From contig NKIU01000002.1 of the NCBI GenBank assembly GCA_002256245.1, positions 1 through 64,000 of the forward strand: DNA of 64,000 nucleotides, written 5' to 3'. Under the pieces are notes generated by a model. That model saw only the letters and a list, made by a program, of their open reading frames with translations, searched no databases and had not been told where the DNA came from. Shown here one piece after another: positions 42,231-51,106 of the stretch (its first letter is position 1; the number at the start of each line of letters is the position of its first letter). The DNA is from Pseudorhodobacter sp. PARRP1 (GTDB lineage: Bacteria; Pseudomonadota; Alphaproteobacteria; Rhodobacterales; Rhodobacteraceae). The position numbers were made by a program, and so were the translations under genes.

Positions 42231-42632
42231 ATGCTGAAGCATCGCGGTTTTCCCGGCCGCTTGACCGGCACTGATTTTCAGTTTGTGATCCGGCGCGCCA
42301 ATATGAAGCAGGGTGCCGCCAAGATCATCAGGCGTGAACGCTACGCGGATCGCAAAAACACAGACCGTGCGGCCGATACCGGCTTTATGGCGGCGTTGTG
42401 GGCGCAGTTCGGCGAAGAGGTTTTCGAGCGCGGCAACTTGGATGCCGGGCGGTTGTCGTGGCTGTTTGGCCGCGAGGTTGTGCCCGCCGAAGACCCGTTC
42501 AACCCGGCCTCTTATGACGCACTGCTGAAGATCAACCTCAAGGTCGCGCAAGTATCCTTCCCCGAGATTTTCGCCCCCGACGCCGAGCCTTATGACTTTG
42601 GCGATTGGGATGACGACGAGGATCAGGATTAG
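42231..42632 (+). CDS. Uncharacterised 133-aa protein with acidic C-terminus
   Basis: The N-terminal half is basic (KHRGFPGRLTG, KIIRRERYADRK), the middle aromatic (FMAALWAQFGEEVFERGNL), and the C-terminus very acidic (FGDWDDDEDQD). No membrane helix or signal peptide is seen. AGGTGG precedes ATG 42231; an internal ATG at 42303 is a second possibility. No family is recognised. Codon use agrees with the neighbours. Confidence 0.6.
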   Translation: MLKHRGFPGRLTGTDFQFVIRRANMKQGAAKIIRRERYADRKNTDRAADTGFMAALWAQFGEEVFERGNLDAGRLSWLFGREVVPAEDPFNPASYDALLKINLKVAQVSFPEIFAPDAEPYDFGDWDDDEDQD

Positions 42633-42963
42633 GCATGATTCCGCGCAAGCCCTTGGCAACTTGGCAGCATTTCGCGCAAGCCTTCGGGCGGGGCGAACTA
42701 GGCTTTGCGCCCCGCGCGGGCTTGCGCGATGATCATTCTGTGCTCGGGGCGTTGCCTGCACCGCAACGCCTTGGGCAAGACTGTTACCCTTTCCCTATCC
42801 TGTGGCCTGACTCCGACGGGGTTGGGCCATTTTTTTCGGCGGCTGCAACCTCGGTTTGGCGGCTTGTTGCCAGTTGCGAAATCGCGCGCGTTTTTCAGTT
42901 TGCATCGCGGATGGAAACAGTAGATTCTGCAGGCAGAACAACAACCAAAAGAGGCAGTTCACC

Positions 42964-43173
42964 ATGCGGAAATCTCTCCTTCTTCTTGCCATTCTCACCA
43001 TGCCACTGGCTGGCTGCTTGCAAGACCCAGCCTCGCGCGGGTTGGCAGGCGCTGCGGCTGGCGCTGCAATCGCTGATGTCACTGACAACAATGCGGTCAC
43101 CGGCGCTGTCATTGGCGGCCTTGCGGGTGCAGCAACCTGCGGCGTCAACCTGGGCTTGCCGCCCTGCTACTGA
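42964..43173 (+). CDS. Small glycine-zipper-like lipoprotein (69 aa)
   Basis: A lipoprotein signal (MRKSLLLLAILTMPLAGC, lipobox LAGC, Cys18) is followed by a Gly/Ala-rich segment (GLAGAAAGAAIAD, AVIGGLAGAATCG) like a glycine zipper. AGAGG lies 8 bases before ATG 42964. A strong terminator follows, so it is probably a monocistronic unit before pccA. Glycine-zipper lipoproteins often associate with the outer membrane; the function here is unknown. Confidence 0.75.
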   Translation: MRKSLLLLAILTMPLAGCLQDPASRGLAGAAAGAAIADVTDNNAVTGAVIGGLAGAATCGVNLGLPPCY

Positions 43174-43205
43174 TCTGATCGCCGCAAACGCGGCGGGTGT
43201 TTTTG

Positions 43206-43240
43206 ACGGCCAGTCGGGGCAATCCCCGGCTGGCCGTTTT
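43206..43240 (+). terminator. Terminator before pccA
   Basis: ACGGCCAGTCGGGG (43206-43219) pairs with CCCCGGCTGGCCGT (43224-43237), one G-U pair, followed by a T-rich run. Confidence 0.85.
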
Positions 43241-43281
43241 GTTTTGCGCGTTCTGGCCCGGACGCGAAGGGGAGAGAGCTG

Positions 43282-45285
43282 ATGTTCAAGAAAATCCTGA
43301 TCGCCAATCGGGGCGAGATCGCCTGCCGCGTGATCAAAACCGCCCGCAAGATGGGGATCAAAACGGTTGCGGTCTATTCTGATGCCGACCGGGGGGCGTT
43401 GCATGTGAAGATGGCCGACGAGGCCATTCACATCGGCCCGTCGCCTGCGGCGCAGTCTTATATCGTGATCGACAAGATCATGGCGGCAATCAAGCAAAGC
43501 GGCGCCGAAGCGGTGCATCCGGGCTATGGGTTCCTTAGCGAAAACATGAACTTCGCGGCGGCGCTAGAGGCGGCGGGCGTGGCCTTCATCGGGCCACCTT
43601 CGCCTGCGATTGAGGCGATGGGCGACAAGATCACCTCGAAAAAGCTGGCGATGGCGGCGGGGGTTTCCACCGTGCCCGGCCATATGGGCCTGATTGCCGA
43701 CGCGGATGAGGCGGTGAAGATTGCTGGCCAGATCGGCTATCCGGTGATGATCAAGGCCAGCGCGGGCGGTGGCGGCAAGGGGATGCGCATTGCGTGGAAC
43801 GATGCCGAAGCGCGCGAGGGTTTTCAGTCGTCCAAGAACGAAGCGGCGGCGAGTTTTGGCGATGACCGCATTTTCATCGAGAAATTCGTCACCCAACCGC
43901 GCCATATCGAAATTCAGGTGCTGGCCGACAAGCACGGCAACACCGTCTATCTGCACGAACGCGAATGTTCGATCCAGCGCCGCAATCAAAAGGTGATCGA
44001 GGAAGCGCCGTCGCCTTTCCTTGATCCCGAAACCCGCAAGGCGATGGGCGAACAAGCCTGCGCCTTGGCCCGCGCGGTGGGCTACACCAGCGCCGGAACG
44101 GTGGAATTCATCGTTGATGGTAGCCGCAATTTCTACTTCCTTGAAATGAACACCCGCTTGCAGGTCGAACATCCGGTGACCGAGTTGATCACCGGCGTCG
44201 ATCTGGTCGAACAGATGATCCGCGTGGCTTACGGCGAAAAGCTGCCCTTCCAGCAGCAAGATCTGAAGATCAACGGGTGGGCGATGGAAAGCCGGCTTTA
44301 CGCCGAAGACCCCTATCGCAACTTCCTGCCCTCCATCGGTCGGCTGACCCGCTACCGCCCGCCCGTGGAAGGCGCGACGCCGCGCGGTGGCATCGTGCGC
44401 AACGATACCGGTGTGTTCGAGGGCGGCGAGATTTCGATGTTCTACGACCCGATGATTGCGAAACTTTGCACCTGGGGGCCGACACGGGCCGACGCGATTG
44501 AGGAAATGCGTCTGGCGCTGGACACGTTCGAGGTGGAAGGCATCGGCCACAACCTGCCCTTTGTGGGCGCGGTGATGGAACATCCGCGCTTTCAATCGGG
44601 CAACATCACCACGGCGTTTATCGCCGAGGAATATCCCGAGGGCTTCCAGGGGGCGACGCTGGATGCGGACACGCTTGCACGGGTTGCGGCCTCGGCTGCG
44701 GCGATGAACCGGGTGGCGGAAATCAGGCGCACGCGGATCAGTGGCACGATGGACAACCACGAACGCCGGGTCGGCGACGATTGGGTGGTCACGCTGCAAG
44801 GCGTTGAACATGCAGTGAAAATCGCAGCGGATCATCGCGGCTCTGACGTGACTTTCGCCGATGGCCGCACAATCCGCGTCGAATCCGCCTGGGTGCCGGG
44901 GCAAAGCCTTGCGGCGCTGACGGTCGATGGGGCGGCGTTGGTGATGAAGGTCGGCAAGATCTCGGGCGGCTTCCGTCTTCGCCTGCGCGGCGCGGATCTG
45001 AAGGTGCATGTGCGCACGCCACGGCAGGCAGAACTCGCCAAACTGATGCTGGAAAAACTGCCGCCCGATACGTCGAAATTCCTGCTGTGCCCGATGCCCG
45101 GGCTGGTTGCCAAAATCATGGTGGCCGCCGGCGACGAGGTGCAAGAGGGCCAAGCCCTCGCCACTGTCGAGGCGATGAAGATGGAAAACATCCTGAAAGC
45201 CGAGCGCCGGGGCGTGGTCAAAGCCGTGAAGGCGGCCGAGGGCAGCAGCCTGAAGGTCGATGAAGTGATCATGGAGTTTGAATGA
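43282..45285 (+). CDS. pccA: Propionyl-CoA carboxylase alpha subunit (biotin carboxylase + BCCP)
   Basis: A 667-aa biotin-dependent subunit. The biotin carboxylase domain covers 1-450 (ANRGEIACRVIKTARKMG; ATP-grasp KASAGGGGKGMRI; EMNTRLQVEHPVTE). A BT linker domain covers about 480-590. The C-terminal biotinyl domain carries EAMKMEN, where the lysine is biotinylated. With PccB it forms the holoenzyme that makes methylmalonyl-CoA. ATG 43282 follows GGGGAGAG. It depends on biotin, which the BioMNY importer in this window could supply. Confidence 0.97.
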   Translation: MFKKILIANRGEIACRVIKTARKMGIKTVAVYSDADRGALHVKMADEAIHIGPSPAAQSYIVIDKIMAAIKQSGAEAVHPGYGFLSENMNFAAALEAAGVAFIGPPSPAIEAMGDKITSKKLAMAAGVSTVPGHMGLIADADEAVKIAGQIGYPVMIKASAGGGGKGMRIAWNDAEAREGFQSSKNEAAASFGDDRIFIEKFVTQPRHIEIQVLADKHGNTVYLHERECSIQRRNQKVIEEAPSPFLDPETRKAMGEQACALARAVGYTSAGTVEFIVDGSRNFYFLEMNTRLQVEHPVTELITGVDLVEQMIRVAYGEKLPFQQQDLKINGWAMESRLYAEDPYRNFLPSIGRLTRYRPPVEGATPRGGIVRNDTGVFEGGEISMFYDPMIAKLCTWGPTRADAIEEMRLALDTFEVEGIGHNLPFVGAVMEHPRFQSGNITTAFIAEEYPEGFQGATLDADTLARVAASAAAMNRVAEIRRTRISGTMDNHERRVGDDWVVTLQGVEHAVKIAADHRGSDVTFADGRTIRVESAWVPGQSLAALTVDGAALVMKVGKISGGFRLRLRGADLKVHVRTPRQAELAKLMLEKLPPDTSKFLLCPMPGLVAKIMVAAGDEVQEGQALATVEAMKMENILKAERRGVVKAVKAAEGSSLKVDEVIMEFE

Positions 45286-45297
45286 ACCGCGCGGGTT

Positions 45298-45349
45298 CAT
45301 CCTCTCTGCTCAAATATCCCACGGGGGTCCGGGGGTGTGAAACCCCCGG
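45298..45349 (-). repeat. Dispersed GGATATTT repeat, copy 5, with GC hairpin
   Basis: On the minus strand GTGGGATATTTGAGCAGAGA then GGATGAA. Beside it CCGGGGG/CCCCCGG (45329-45335 with 45343-45349) forms a hairpin between pccA and mcm. Confidence 0.55.
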
Positions 45350-45391
45350 CGCTTGCCGCAAACCGGACCCTGCTCGTCTGAGGAACACGCT

Positions 45392-47518
45392 ATGACCGAC
45401 GTAAACGCATGGAAATCGCTTGCCGCCAAGGAAATGAAGGGCGGCGATCCTGACAGCCTGAACTGGCAAACCCTTGAAGGCATTGCGGTAAAGCCGCTTT
45501 ACACCGCCGATGACGTGGCCGGTCTGCCCCAAATGGGCGAGATGCCGGGGTTCGCTCCGTTCACCCGCGGGGTGAAGGCCACGATGTATGCGGGGCGGCC
45601 GTGGACGATCCGGCAATATGCCGGGTTTTCCACCGCCGAGGCCAGCAACGCGTTTTACCGCAAGAACCTTGCGGCAGGTCAGCAAGGCGTGTCGGTGGCC
45701 TTCGATCTGGCGACCCATCGTGGCTATGACAGTGACCATCCCCGTGTGGAGGGCGATGTCGGCAAGGCCGGGGTCGCGATTGATTCAGTCGAAGATATGA
45801 AGATCCTGTTTGACGGGATTCCGCTAGATAAAGTCAGCGTTTCCATGACGATGAACGGCGCGGTGATCCCGATTTTGGCCAGTTTCATCGTGGCGGGGGA
45901 AGAGCAGGGCGTGGACCGCAGCCTGCTTTCGGGCACCATTCAGAACGATATTCTGAAGGAATTCATGGTCCGCAACACCTATATCTATCCGCCGGAACCC
46001 TCGATGCGGATCATTGCGGATATCATCGAATACACCAGCGCGCAGATGCCGAAGTTCAATTCGATCTCGATTTCCGGCTATCACATGCAGGAAGCCGGGG
46101 CCAATCTGGTGCAGGAACTGGCCTATACTTTGGCGGACGGGCGCGAATATGTCCGCGCGGCGCTGGCACGCGGCATGAATGTCGATGACTTCGCCGGACG
46201 CCTCAGCTTTTTCTTCGCCATCGGGATGAATTTCTTCATGGAGGCCGCCAAACTGCGCGCGGCGCGGATGCTGTGGCACCGGATTATGTCGGAATTTAAG
46301 CCCAAAAAGCAGGGCAGCCTGATGCTGCGCACGCATTGCCAGACCTCTGGCGTGTCCTTGCAAGAAGCCGATCCCTACAACAACGTCATCCGCACGGCGT
46401 ATGAGGCGATGTCGGCGGTGCTGGGTGGCACGCAAAGCCTGCACACCAATGCTTTGGACGAAGCGATTGCTTTGCCGACCGAATTTTCCGCCCGCATCGC
46501 GCGCAATACCCAACTGATCTTGCAGGAAGAAACCGGGATCACCCATGTCGTCGATCCGCTGGCGGGGTCGTATTATGTCGAAAGCCTGACGGCGCAACTG
46601 GCCGAGGAAGCGTGGAAGCTGATCGAGGAAGTCGAGGCGATGGGGGGGATGACCAAGGCGGTGGCCTCGGGGATGCCCAAGCTGCGGATCGAGGAATCGG
46701 CGGCCAAACGGCAAGCGGCGATTGATCGTGGTGACGAGGTTGTGGTGGGGGTCAACAAATACAAACTCGCCCAGCAGGATGCCATCGACATCCTTGATAT
46801 TGACAACGTCGCGGTGCGCGATGCGCAAATCGCGCGGCTGAAAACCACCCGTGCGGCGCGGGATGAGGGTGCGTGTCAGGCGGCGCTGGACGAATTGACC
46901 CGCATCGCAGGCCATGACGGCAATCTGCTGGCGGCAGCTGTCGAAGCCGCCCGCGCGCGCGCCACGGTGGGGGAAATCAGCATGGCGATGGAAAAAGTGT
47001 TTGGCCGTCACCGCGCCGAGGTCAAAACCCTCGCCGGGGTTTACGGTGCCGCCTATGAGGGCGACGCGGGCTTTGCGGCCATTCAGGCCGATGTCGAGAA
47101 GTTTGCCGAAGAAGAAGGCCGCCGCCCGCGCATGCTGGTGGTGAAGATGGGGCAGGATGGCCATGATCGCGGTGCCAAGGTGATCGCCACCGCCTTTGCC
47201 GACATCGGCTTTGACGTTGATGTCGGGCCACTGTTCCAGACGCCCGCCGAGGCTGCGCAGGATGCCATCGACAATGATGTGCATGTGGTGGGGATCTCGT
47301 CGCAGGCGGCAGGGCACAAAACGCTGGCCCCGAAACTGGTGCAGGCCCTGCGCGATGCCGGGGCGGGCGAGATTCTGGTGATCTGCGGCGGTGTCATTCC
47401 GCAGCAGGATTATCAGTTCCTCTACGACGCGGGGGTGAAGGCGATTTTCGGGCCGGGCACCAACATTCCATCGGCGGCGAAGGATATCCTCGATCTGATC
47501 CGCAAGGCACGCGGGTAG
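45392..47518 (+). CDS. mcm: Methylmalonyl-CoA mutase
   Basis: A 708-aa B12-dependent mutase converting (R)-methylmalonyl-CoA to succinyl-CoA, last step of propionyl-CoA assimilation. The N-terminal substrate barrel includes [33 protein letters not shown] and [17 protein letters not shown]. The C-terminal cobalamin domain has the DxHxxG motif in [20 protein letters not shown] and ends [13 protein letters not shown]. Single-chain length corresponds to the MutB/ScpA type. ATG 45392 follows GAGGA. It comes directly after pccA, and PccR control is expected. Confidence 0.96.
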   Translation: MTDVNAWKSLAAKEMKGGDPDSLNWQTLEGIAVKPLYTADDVAGLPQMGEMPGFAPFTRGVKATMYAGRPWTIRQYAGFSTAEASNAFYRKNLAAGQQGVSVAFDLATHRGYDSDHPRVEGDVGKAGVAIDSVEDMKILFDGIPLDKVSVSMTMNGAVIPILASFIVAGEEQGVDRSLLSGTIQNDILKEFMVRNTYIYPPEPSMRIIADIIEYTSAQMPKFNSISISGYHMQEAGANLVQELAYTLADGREYVRAALARGMNVDDFAGRLSFFFAIGMNFFMEAAKLRAARMLWHRIMSEFKPKKQGSLMLRTHCQTSGVSLQEADPYNNVIRTAYEAMSAVLGGTQSLHTNALDEAIALPTEFSARIARNTQLILQEETGITHVVDPLAGSYYVESLTAQLAEEAWKLIEEVEAMGGMTKAVASGMPKLRIEESAAKRQAAIDRGDEVVVGVNKYKLAQQDAIDILDIDNVAVRDAQIARLKTTRAARDEGACQAALDELTRIAGHDGNLLAAAVEAARARATVGEISMAMEKVFGRHRAEVKTLAGVYGAAYEGDAGFAAIQADVEKFAEEEGRRPRMLVVKMGQDGHDRGAKVIATAFADIGFDVDVGPLFQTPAEAAQDAIDNDVHVVGISSQAAGHKTLAPKLVQALRDAGAGEILVICGGVIPQQDYQFLYDAGVKAIFGPGTNIPSAAKDILDLIRKARG

Positions 47519-47532
47519 GCTTGCACCACGCC

Positions 47533-47592
47533 GCCCCGGACTTGATCCGGGGCCTCTGCGCAACCCATGAGGCCCCGGATCAAGTCCGGGGC
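47533..47592. repeat. 24-bp perfect inverted repeat after mcm
   Basis: The arms 47533-47556 and 47569-47592 are exact reverse complements with a 12-base loop; the core is CCCCGGACTTGATCCGGGG. Such CCGGACTTGATCCGG palindromes are a common alphaproteobacterial intergenic repeat. It may also end the mcm transcript, although only short T runs follow. Confidence 0.8.
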
Positions 47593-47615
47593 GTCTCTGT
47601 ATTGCGCAAAACGCT

Positions 47616-47840
47616 TTAGTGCCTGAGCCACAGATATGCACCGCCCAGTATCAGCGCGGCGACGCCAAGCCCACCTGCATACTGGTCTAACGGCGGTCCC
47701 GCGACAAACCCGGCGAAGATCAACGCGGTCAGCACGGCCCAAGCCTGCATGGCTTTGCGATACTGCGGTTTGCCGAAAATCGCGAGGATGTTGAAAACCA
47801 CAAGGCCAAAGCCGCTAAGAAAAACCCATTGCAGATTCAT
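47616..47840 (-). CDS. Small two- to three-helix membrane protein (74 aa)
   Basis: A hydrophobic protein with segments WVFLSGFGLVVFNILAIF, AWAVLTALIFAGFVAGPPL and GLGVAALILGGAYLWL. Its start codon overlaps the stop of the DUF4287 gene by one base (TGATG), so it is the third gene of a thuA-DUF4287-membrane operon. No family assigned. Confidence 0.65.
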   Translation of the reverse strand: MNLQWVFLSGFGLVVFNILAIFGKPQYRKAMQAWAVLTALIFAGFVAGPPLDQYAGGLGVAALILGGAYLWLRH

Positions 47841-48058
47841 CAGCTGGTCTTCCCCTTCAACAGCGCAACAATGGCCATCGCGTGACCGTGGCCCAGATCA
47901 AACTCTGCCTTCAGCCAGTCGGTGATCTGGGTGGCTTTGACGCCCGCCGCGATGCCATCCTCTGCGGCAAAGCCCTTCGCCTTGGCGATTTCCTTGAAAT
48001 CGGCGGGTTTTTTCCCGGTTTTGGCCTCGATATTATCCAGATAGGCTTGGAAAGACAT
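47840..48058 (-). CDS. DUF4287-family small protein
   Basis: A 72-aa helical protein with MSFQAYLDNIEAKTGKKPAD and GVKATQITDWLKAEFDLGHG HAMAIVALLK, the typical pattern of DUF4287 (GK.PEDF...A...G......K..EI..WLK.....G.GHA.A). Function unknown; often linked to DUF5655 or methyltransferase-type proteins. It sits between the ThuA-like and membrane genes with no spacing. Confidence 0.85.
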   Translation of the reverse strand: MSFQAYLDNIEAKTGKKPADFKEIAKAKGFAAEDGIAAGVKATQITDWLKAEFDLGHGHAMAIVALLKGKTS

Positions 48059-48718
48059 TCACGCCTCCTGTTTGGCGGCCCAGATCAGCCCGCGCCGCAA
48101 CAACTCGCGTGCGGGGCCGTGGTTGATGACATCGGCCTGATGGCCCAAGGCGTTGTAATAGACCCGCCCCTCGCCCCAGAGTTTGCTGAACACCACCGGC
48201 ATCGCCACCGGGCCGTTTGGGCTGTGCGGGCCTTCGGCCACCGGAAAATCGCACACCGCATGCACGCGCACGGCGGGGTCGATGTGCAGATAATACTGCT
48301 CGGTCGCCACATCGAAATCGCCGATCCCTGCGACCAGCGGATCATCCGACACCATCCGCACGCGATACTGCACCCCGTCATTGCCCGGATGCGCCACCCA
48401 TTGCGCGCCCGTCATAAACTGCCACAGCACGTCCGTCCGAAACGCGTCGCACATCCCGCCATGACAGCCGCCAAGCCCCACGCCAGACGCCACCGCCGCC
48501 GCGACGTTTTCGGATTGGTGCTTCTCGATGCTGCTCATCGTCCAGACCGGCACGATCAGGCGCAGATCGGCCAATTGGCCGGGATCATCGAAACAGCCAA
48601 GGCTGTCTGTCACCTCTACCGCCATGCCCTCGGCGCGCAACATCTCTGCGAACAAAGCCGCCACCTTGTCGGGCTGATGGCCGTCCCAGCCACCCCATGT
48701 GATCAGCGCCTTGGCCAT
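48059..48718 (-). CDS. ThuA-like domain protein
   Basis: A 219-aa protein of the ThuA/trehalose-utilisation fold (glutamine amidotransferase-like). It starts MAKALITWGGWDGHQPDKVA, with ASGVGLGGCHGGMCDAF (cysteine-histidine pocket), GNDGVQYRVRM, EQYYLHIDP and YYNALGH near the C-terminus. Members are linked to sugar metabolism, including trehalose derivatives, but no substrate follows from the sequence. ATG 48718 is favoured because AGAGG lies 7 bases upstream; ATG 48724 is too close to that site. Repeat copy 6 supplies this ribosome site. Confidence 0.85.
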   Translation of the reverse strand: MAKALITWGGWDGHQPDKVAALFAEMLRAEGMAVEVTDSLGCFDDPGQLADLRLIVPVWTMSSIEKHQSENVAAAVASGVGLGGCHGGMCDAFRTDVLWQFMTGAQWVAHPGNDGVQYRVRMVSDDPLVAGIGDFDVATEQYYLHIDPAVRVHAVCDFPVAEGPHSPNGPVAMPVVFSKLWGEGRVYYNALGHQADVINHGPARELLRRGLIWAAKQEA

Positions 48719-48719
48719 G

Positions 48720-48752
48720 GTCATCCTCTGTGCTCAAATATCCTCGGGGGGA
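48720..48752 (-). repeat. Dispersed GGATATTT repeat, copy 6
   Basis: On the minus strand CCGAGGATATTTGAGCACAG then AGGATGACC, ending at the start of the ThuA-like gene and providing its Shine-Dalgarno. Confidence 0.6.
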
Positions 48753-48833
48753 GGATTTGCCGGGCAAATCCGTGGGGGGCAGACAGCCCCCCCGCCTGTG
48801 GCGAGAGTTTCCGCAACCAAGTGACGCGTCAAC

Positions 48834-49823
48834 CTAGAACCGCTGCGGGCCTGCCGGTTTGTTGGCGATGATCGCCTCAATCTCTGCCATCACCTCGGGC
48901 GTCAGTTTGGGCTTCTGCGCCAGCGCGGCAAGGTTATCGACCAACTGGCTGGCACGTGATGCGCCCAAAATCACCGTCGAGACGCGCGGGTTGGCCAGAC
49001 ACCACAGCAGCGCCAGATGGGCGAGCGGCAGGCCTGCCTTGTCCGCCAGATCGGCCAGCGCACGAGTTTTTGCCAGCTTGGCCTGGCCTGCGTCCGAGGT
49101 CAGCATGTCCTTCAGCCATTCATACCCCGGCAGCGTCATGCGGCTGTCGTTCGGTATGGCGGCGTTATACTTGCCGGTCAGAATGCCCGAGGCCAAGGGT
49201 GACCAGATCGTGGTGCCCAGACCAACGCTGTCATAAAGCGGCGCGTAATCGGCCTCAACTTTCTGACGCTCAAACAGGTTATACTGCGGCTGCTCCATCG
49301 TGGGTGGGGTCAGACCGGCGGCGCGGGCCACCATGTGTGCTTCGGTGATGGCTTGCGCCGACCATTCCGAGGTGCCCCAATACAGCACCTTGCCTTGCGC
49401 AATCAGGTTGTGCATCGCCCGCACGGTTTCCTCGATTGGGGTGTCGATATCGGGGCGGTGGCAGAAATAAAGGTCAAGGTAATCGACCTGCAGGCGGCGC
49501 AGGGCGGCGTGGCACGCTTCGGTGACATGCTTGGCCGACAGCCCGCGCTGGGTGGGGCGATCACCACCCCAGAACACTTTGGATGACACGATATAGCTGT
49601 CGCGGCTCCACCCCAGACTGTTCAGGGCCTGCCCCATCACCAGTTCGGAATTGCCTGCCTCATAGCCTTCGGCGTTGTCGAAAAAGTTCACCCCGGCGTC
49701 ATAGGCCAGCGTCATCATGGATTTTGCATCATTGCCATCGACCTGTTTGCCGAAAGTCACCCACGAGCCGAACGAAAATTCGGAAACCTTCAGGCCGGAT
49801 TTGCCCAAGCGACGATAGTCCAT
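48834..49823 (-). CDS. Aldo/keto reductase (voltage-gated K+ channel beta-subunit-like)
   Basis: A 329-aa NADPH-dependent aldo/keto reductase. It has MDYRRLGKSGLKVSEFSFG, FFDNAEGYEAGNSE with the catalytic Tyr, YIVSSKVFW with the Lys, DLYFCHRPD with the His, and the NADPH site TVILGASRASQL. All four AKR catalytic residues are present. It most resembles the YghZ/KCNAB branch. Substrate unknown. ATG 49823 follows AGGAGC. It is 16 bp downstream of the EEP-domain gene. Confidence 0.9.
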   Translation of the reverse strand: MDYRRLGKSGLKVSEFSFGSWVTFGKQVDGNDAKSMMTLAYDAGVNFFDNAEGYEAGNSELVMGQALNSLGWSRDSYIVSSKVFWGGDRPTQRGLSAKHVTEACHAALRRLQVDYLDLYFCHRPDIDTPIEETVRAMHNLIAQGKVLYWGTSEWSAQAITEAHMVARAAGLTPPTMEQPQYNLFERQKVEADYAPLYDSVGLGTTIWSPLASGILTGKYNAAIPNDSRMTLPGYEWLKDMLTSDAGQAKLAKTRALADLADKAGLPLAHLALLWCLANPRVSTVILGASRASQLVDNLAALAQKPKLTPEVMAEIEAIIANKPAGPQRF

Positions 49824-49839
49824 GTGGATGCTCCTAAAA

Positions 49840-50913
49840 TCAGGGGGAGGGGGGACGCTGGCTGCGCAACCGGCGGCCTTGACGTTCGATGGCGGCAAGG
49901 ATGCGCGCTTCTTCGGCATCAGGCAAGGCGGTGACGGCGCGGTTGCGCGACCTTGCGCCGACAGGGTCATCAAAGCGCACCCGGGCGTGCATCGGGAAAT
50001 GGTCCGAGCCGACATGCGGGCCACGGCGAAAGTCGATCAGGCTGACATCATTGGTGGCATAAAACTGATCAATCGGCATCCGCAGCCACCAGCGGCTGGC
50101 GTCAAAGCTGGACAGCGGCCCACGCCCGATGCGCGGATCAAGATAGCCGCCCACCGATTTGAAGCGATGCGCAATCTGCGACCAAGCGGGGGTGTTGAAA
50201 TCTCCCATCGAGATCACCGGCAGATCGCTGTCGCGGGCGTGGCGGGCGGCATAGGCCACTTCGGCATCGCGGCCCTCGGTGTCTTCGCCCGGTACGGGTG
50301 GTTTGGGGTGCAGGCCGACAAAGCGAAATCGCGTGCCGTCCGGTGCCGCAAGTTCCGCCAGAACTGATGGCGTATCCTCGACCGACAGATAGGTGACGCG
50401 GGCGGCGTGGCAGGGCAGGCGGGTGGCAAAGATCAGGCCGTAGTAGTTGTCTTTAATCTCGCGCAGCACGGTGGGATAGCGCGCCAAGCCCGGCGCAAGG
50501 GCTGCGTCCCATGTGGCGTCGGTTTCCATCAGGAACAGCACATCGGGGTCAACGCGGGCAATCTCGGCCAGCACGGCGGCGTGATTGGTGTTTTCCATCA
50601 GCACGTTCATCGCAAGGCAACTGACGTCATGCGCCGCCCCGCCCGAGGCTGCGCGGTGCATTTCTTTGCGGGCCAGCGGGTTGAACGGCCAGATATGGCG
50701 CGCCTGCATCAGCATCACGCCAACCAGCGCCAAGGCCAGCACAAAGTTGCCATGCCAAAGCGTGCCGATCAGGGCCAGGGCTTGCAGGCCAAGGATTTGC
50801 AGGCGCGGAAATTCAAGCGCGCGCACCCACCACAGCGGCGATTGCCAAACCGGCAGCAGGGTGGCGGCGACCAGCAGGATCGTCGCGCAAAACAGCAGGC
50901 TTGTCAGAACCAT
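49840..50913 (-). CDS. Membrane-anchored endonuclease/exonuclease/phosphatase-family protein
   Basis: A 357-aa protein with three N-terminal hydrophobic segments (VLTSLLFCATILLVAATLLP; ILGLQALALIGTLWHG; FVLALALVGVMLM). A periplasmic EEP domain follows, containing MNVLMENTN, FLMETDATW, GLHPKPP, MGDFNTPAWS and the catalytic GSDHFPMHARV. Such YafD-like proteins cleave phosphodiester bonds in nucleic acids or lipids. The tail is Arg-rich (RNRAVTALPDAEEARIL then RRLRSQRPPSP). ATG 50913 is chosen for its distance from AGGGG; 50919 is possible. Confidence 0.82.
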   Translation of the reverse strand: MVLTSLLFCATILLVAATLLPVWQSPLWWVRALEFPRLQILGLQALALIGTLWHGNFVLALALVGVMLMQARHIWPFNPLARKEMHRAASGGAAHDVSCLAMNVLMENTNHAAVLAEIARVDPDVLFLMETDATWDAALAPGLARYPTVLREIKDNYYGLIFATRLPCHAARVTYLSVEDTPSVLAELAAPDGTRFRFVGLHPKPPVPGEDTEGRDAEVAYAARHARDSDLPVISMGDFNTPAWSQIAHRFKSVGGYLDPRIGRGPLSSFDASRWWLRMPIDQFYATNDVSLIDFRRGPHVGSDHFPMHARVRFDDPVGARSRNRAVTALPDAEEARILAAIERQGRRLRSQRPPSP

Positions 50914-51055
50914 TCGCATCCCCTTTGCGGGCAAGATAGGGGAGTTCGGCTGGACGGCAACCGCAATCTGAGGTGCCGCGCGCGCGGGTAACTTTGTTAT
51001 GTCGGCTGCGCGACGGGTGATCGGTTTGCTGCGGGGGCGTCGTTGCGGTGGCATG

Positions 51056-51086
51056 AAAAAGGCCCCCGCAGCGCGCAGGGGCCTTT
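51056..51086 (-). terminator. Rho-independent terminator after proS
   Basis: On the minus strand AAAGGCCCC pairs with GGGGCCTTT around a GC-rich loop and runs into TTTTT. It starts 21 bp after the proS stop. Confidence 0.9.
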
Positions 51087-51106
51087 GTGCCGATCAGTCC
51101 CGTGCC

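Noticed and set aside
42635-43282. 215-codon plus-strand frame after the acidic-tail protein
   Set aside because: Overlaps the small lipoprotein at 42964 and its terminator; composition not protein-like in its second half, and no ribosome site.
45824-47641. About 600-codon frame antisense to mcm
   Set aside because: Low-complexity shadow of a certain gene; no start signal.
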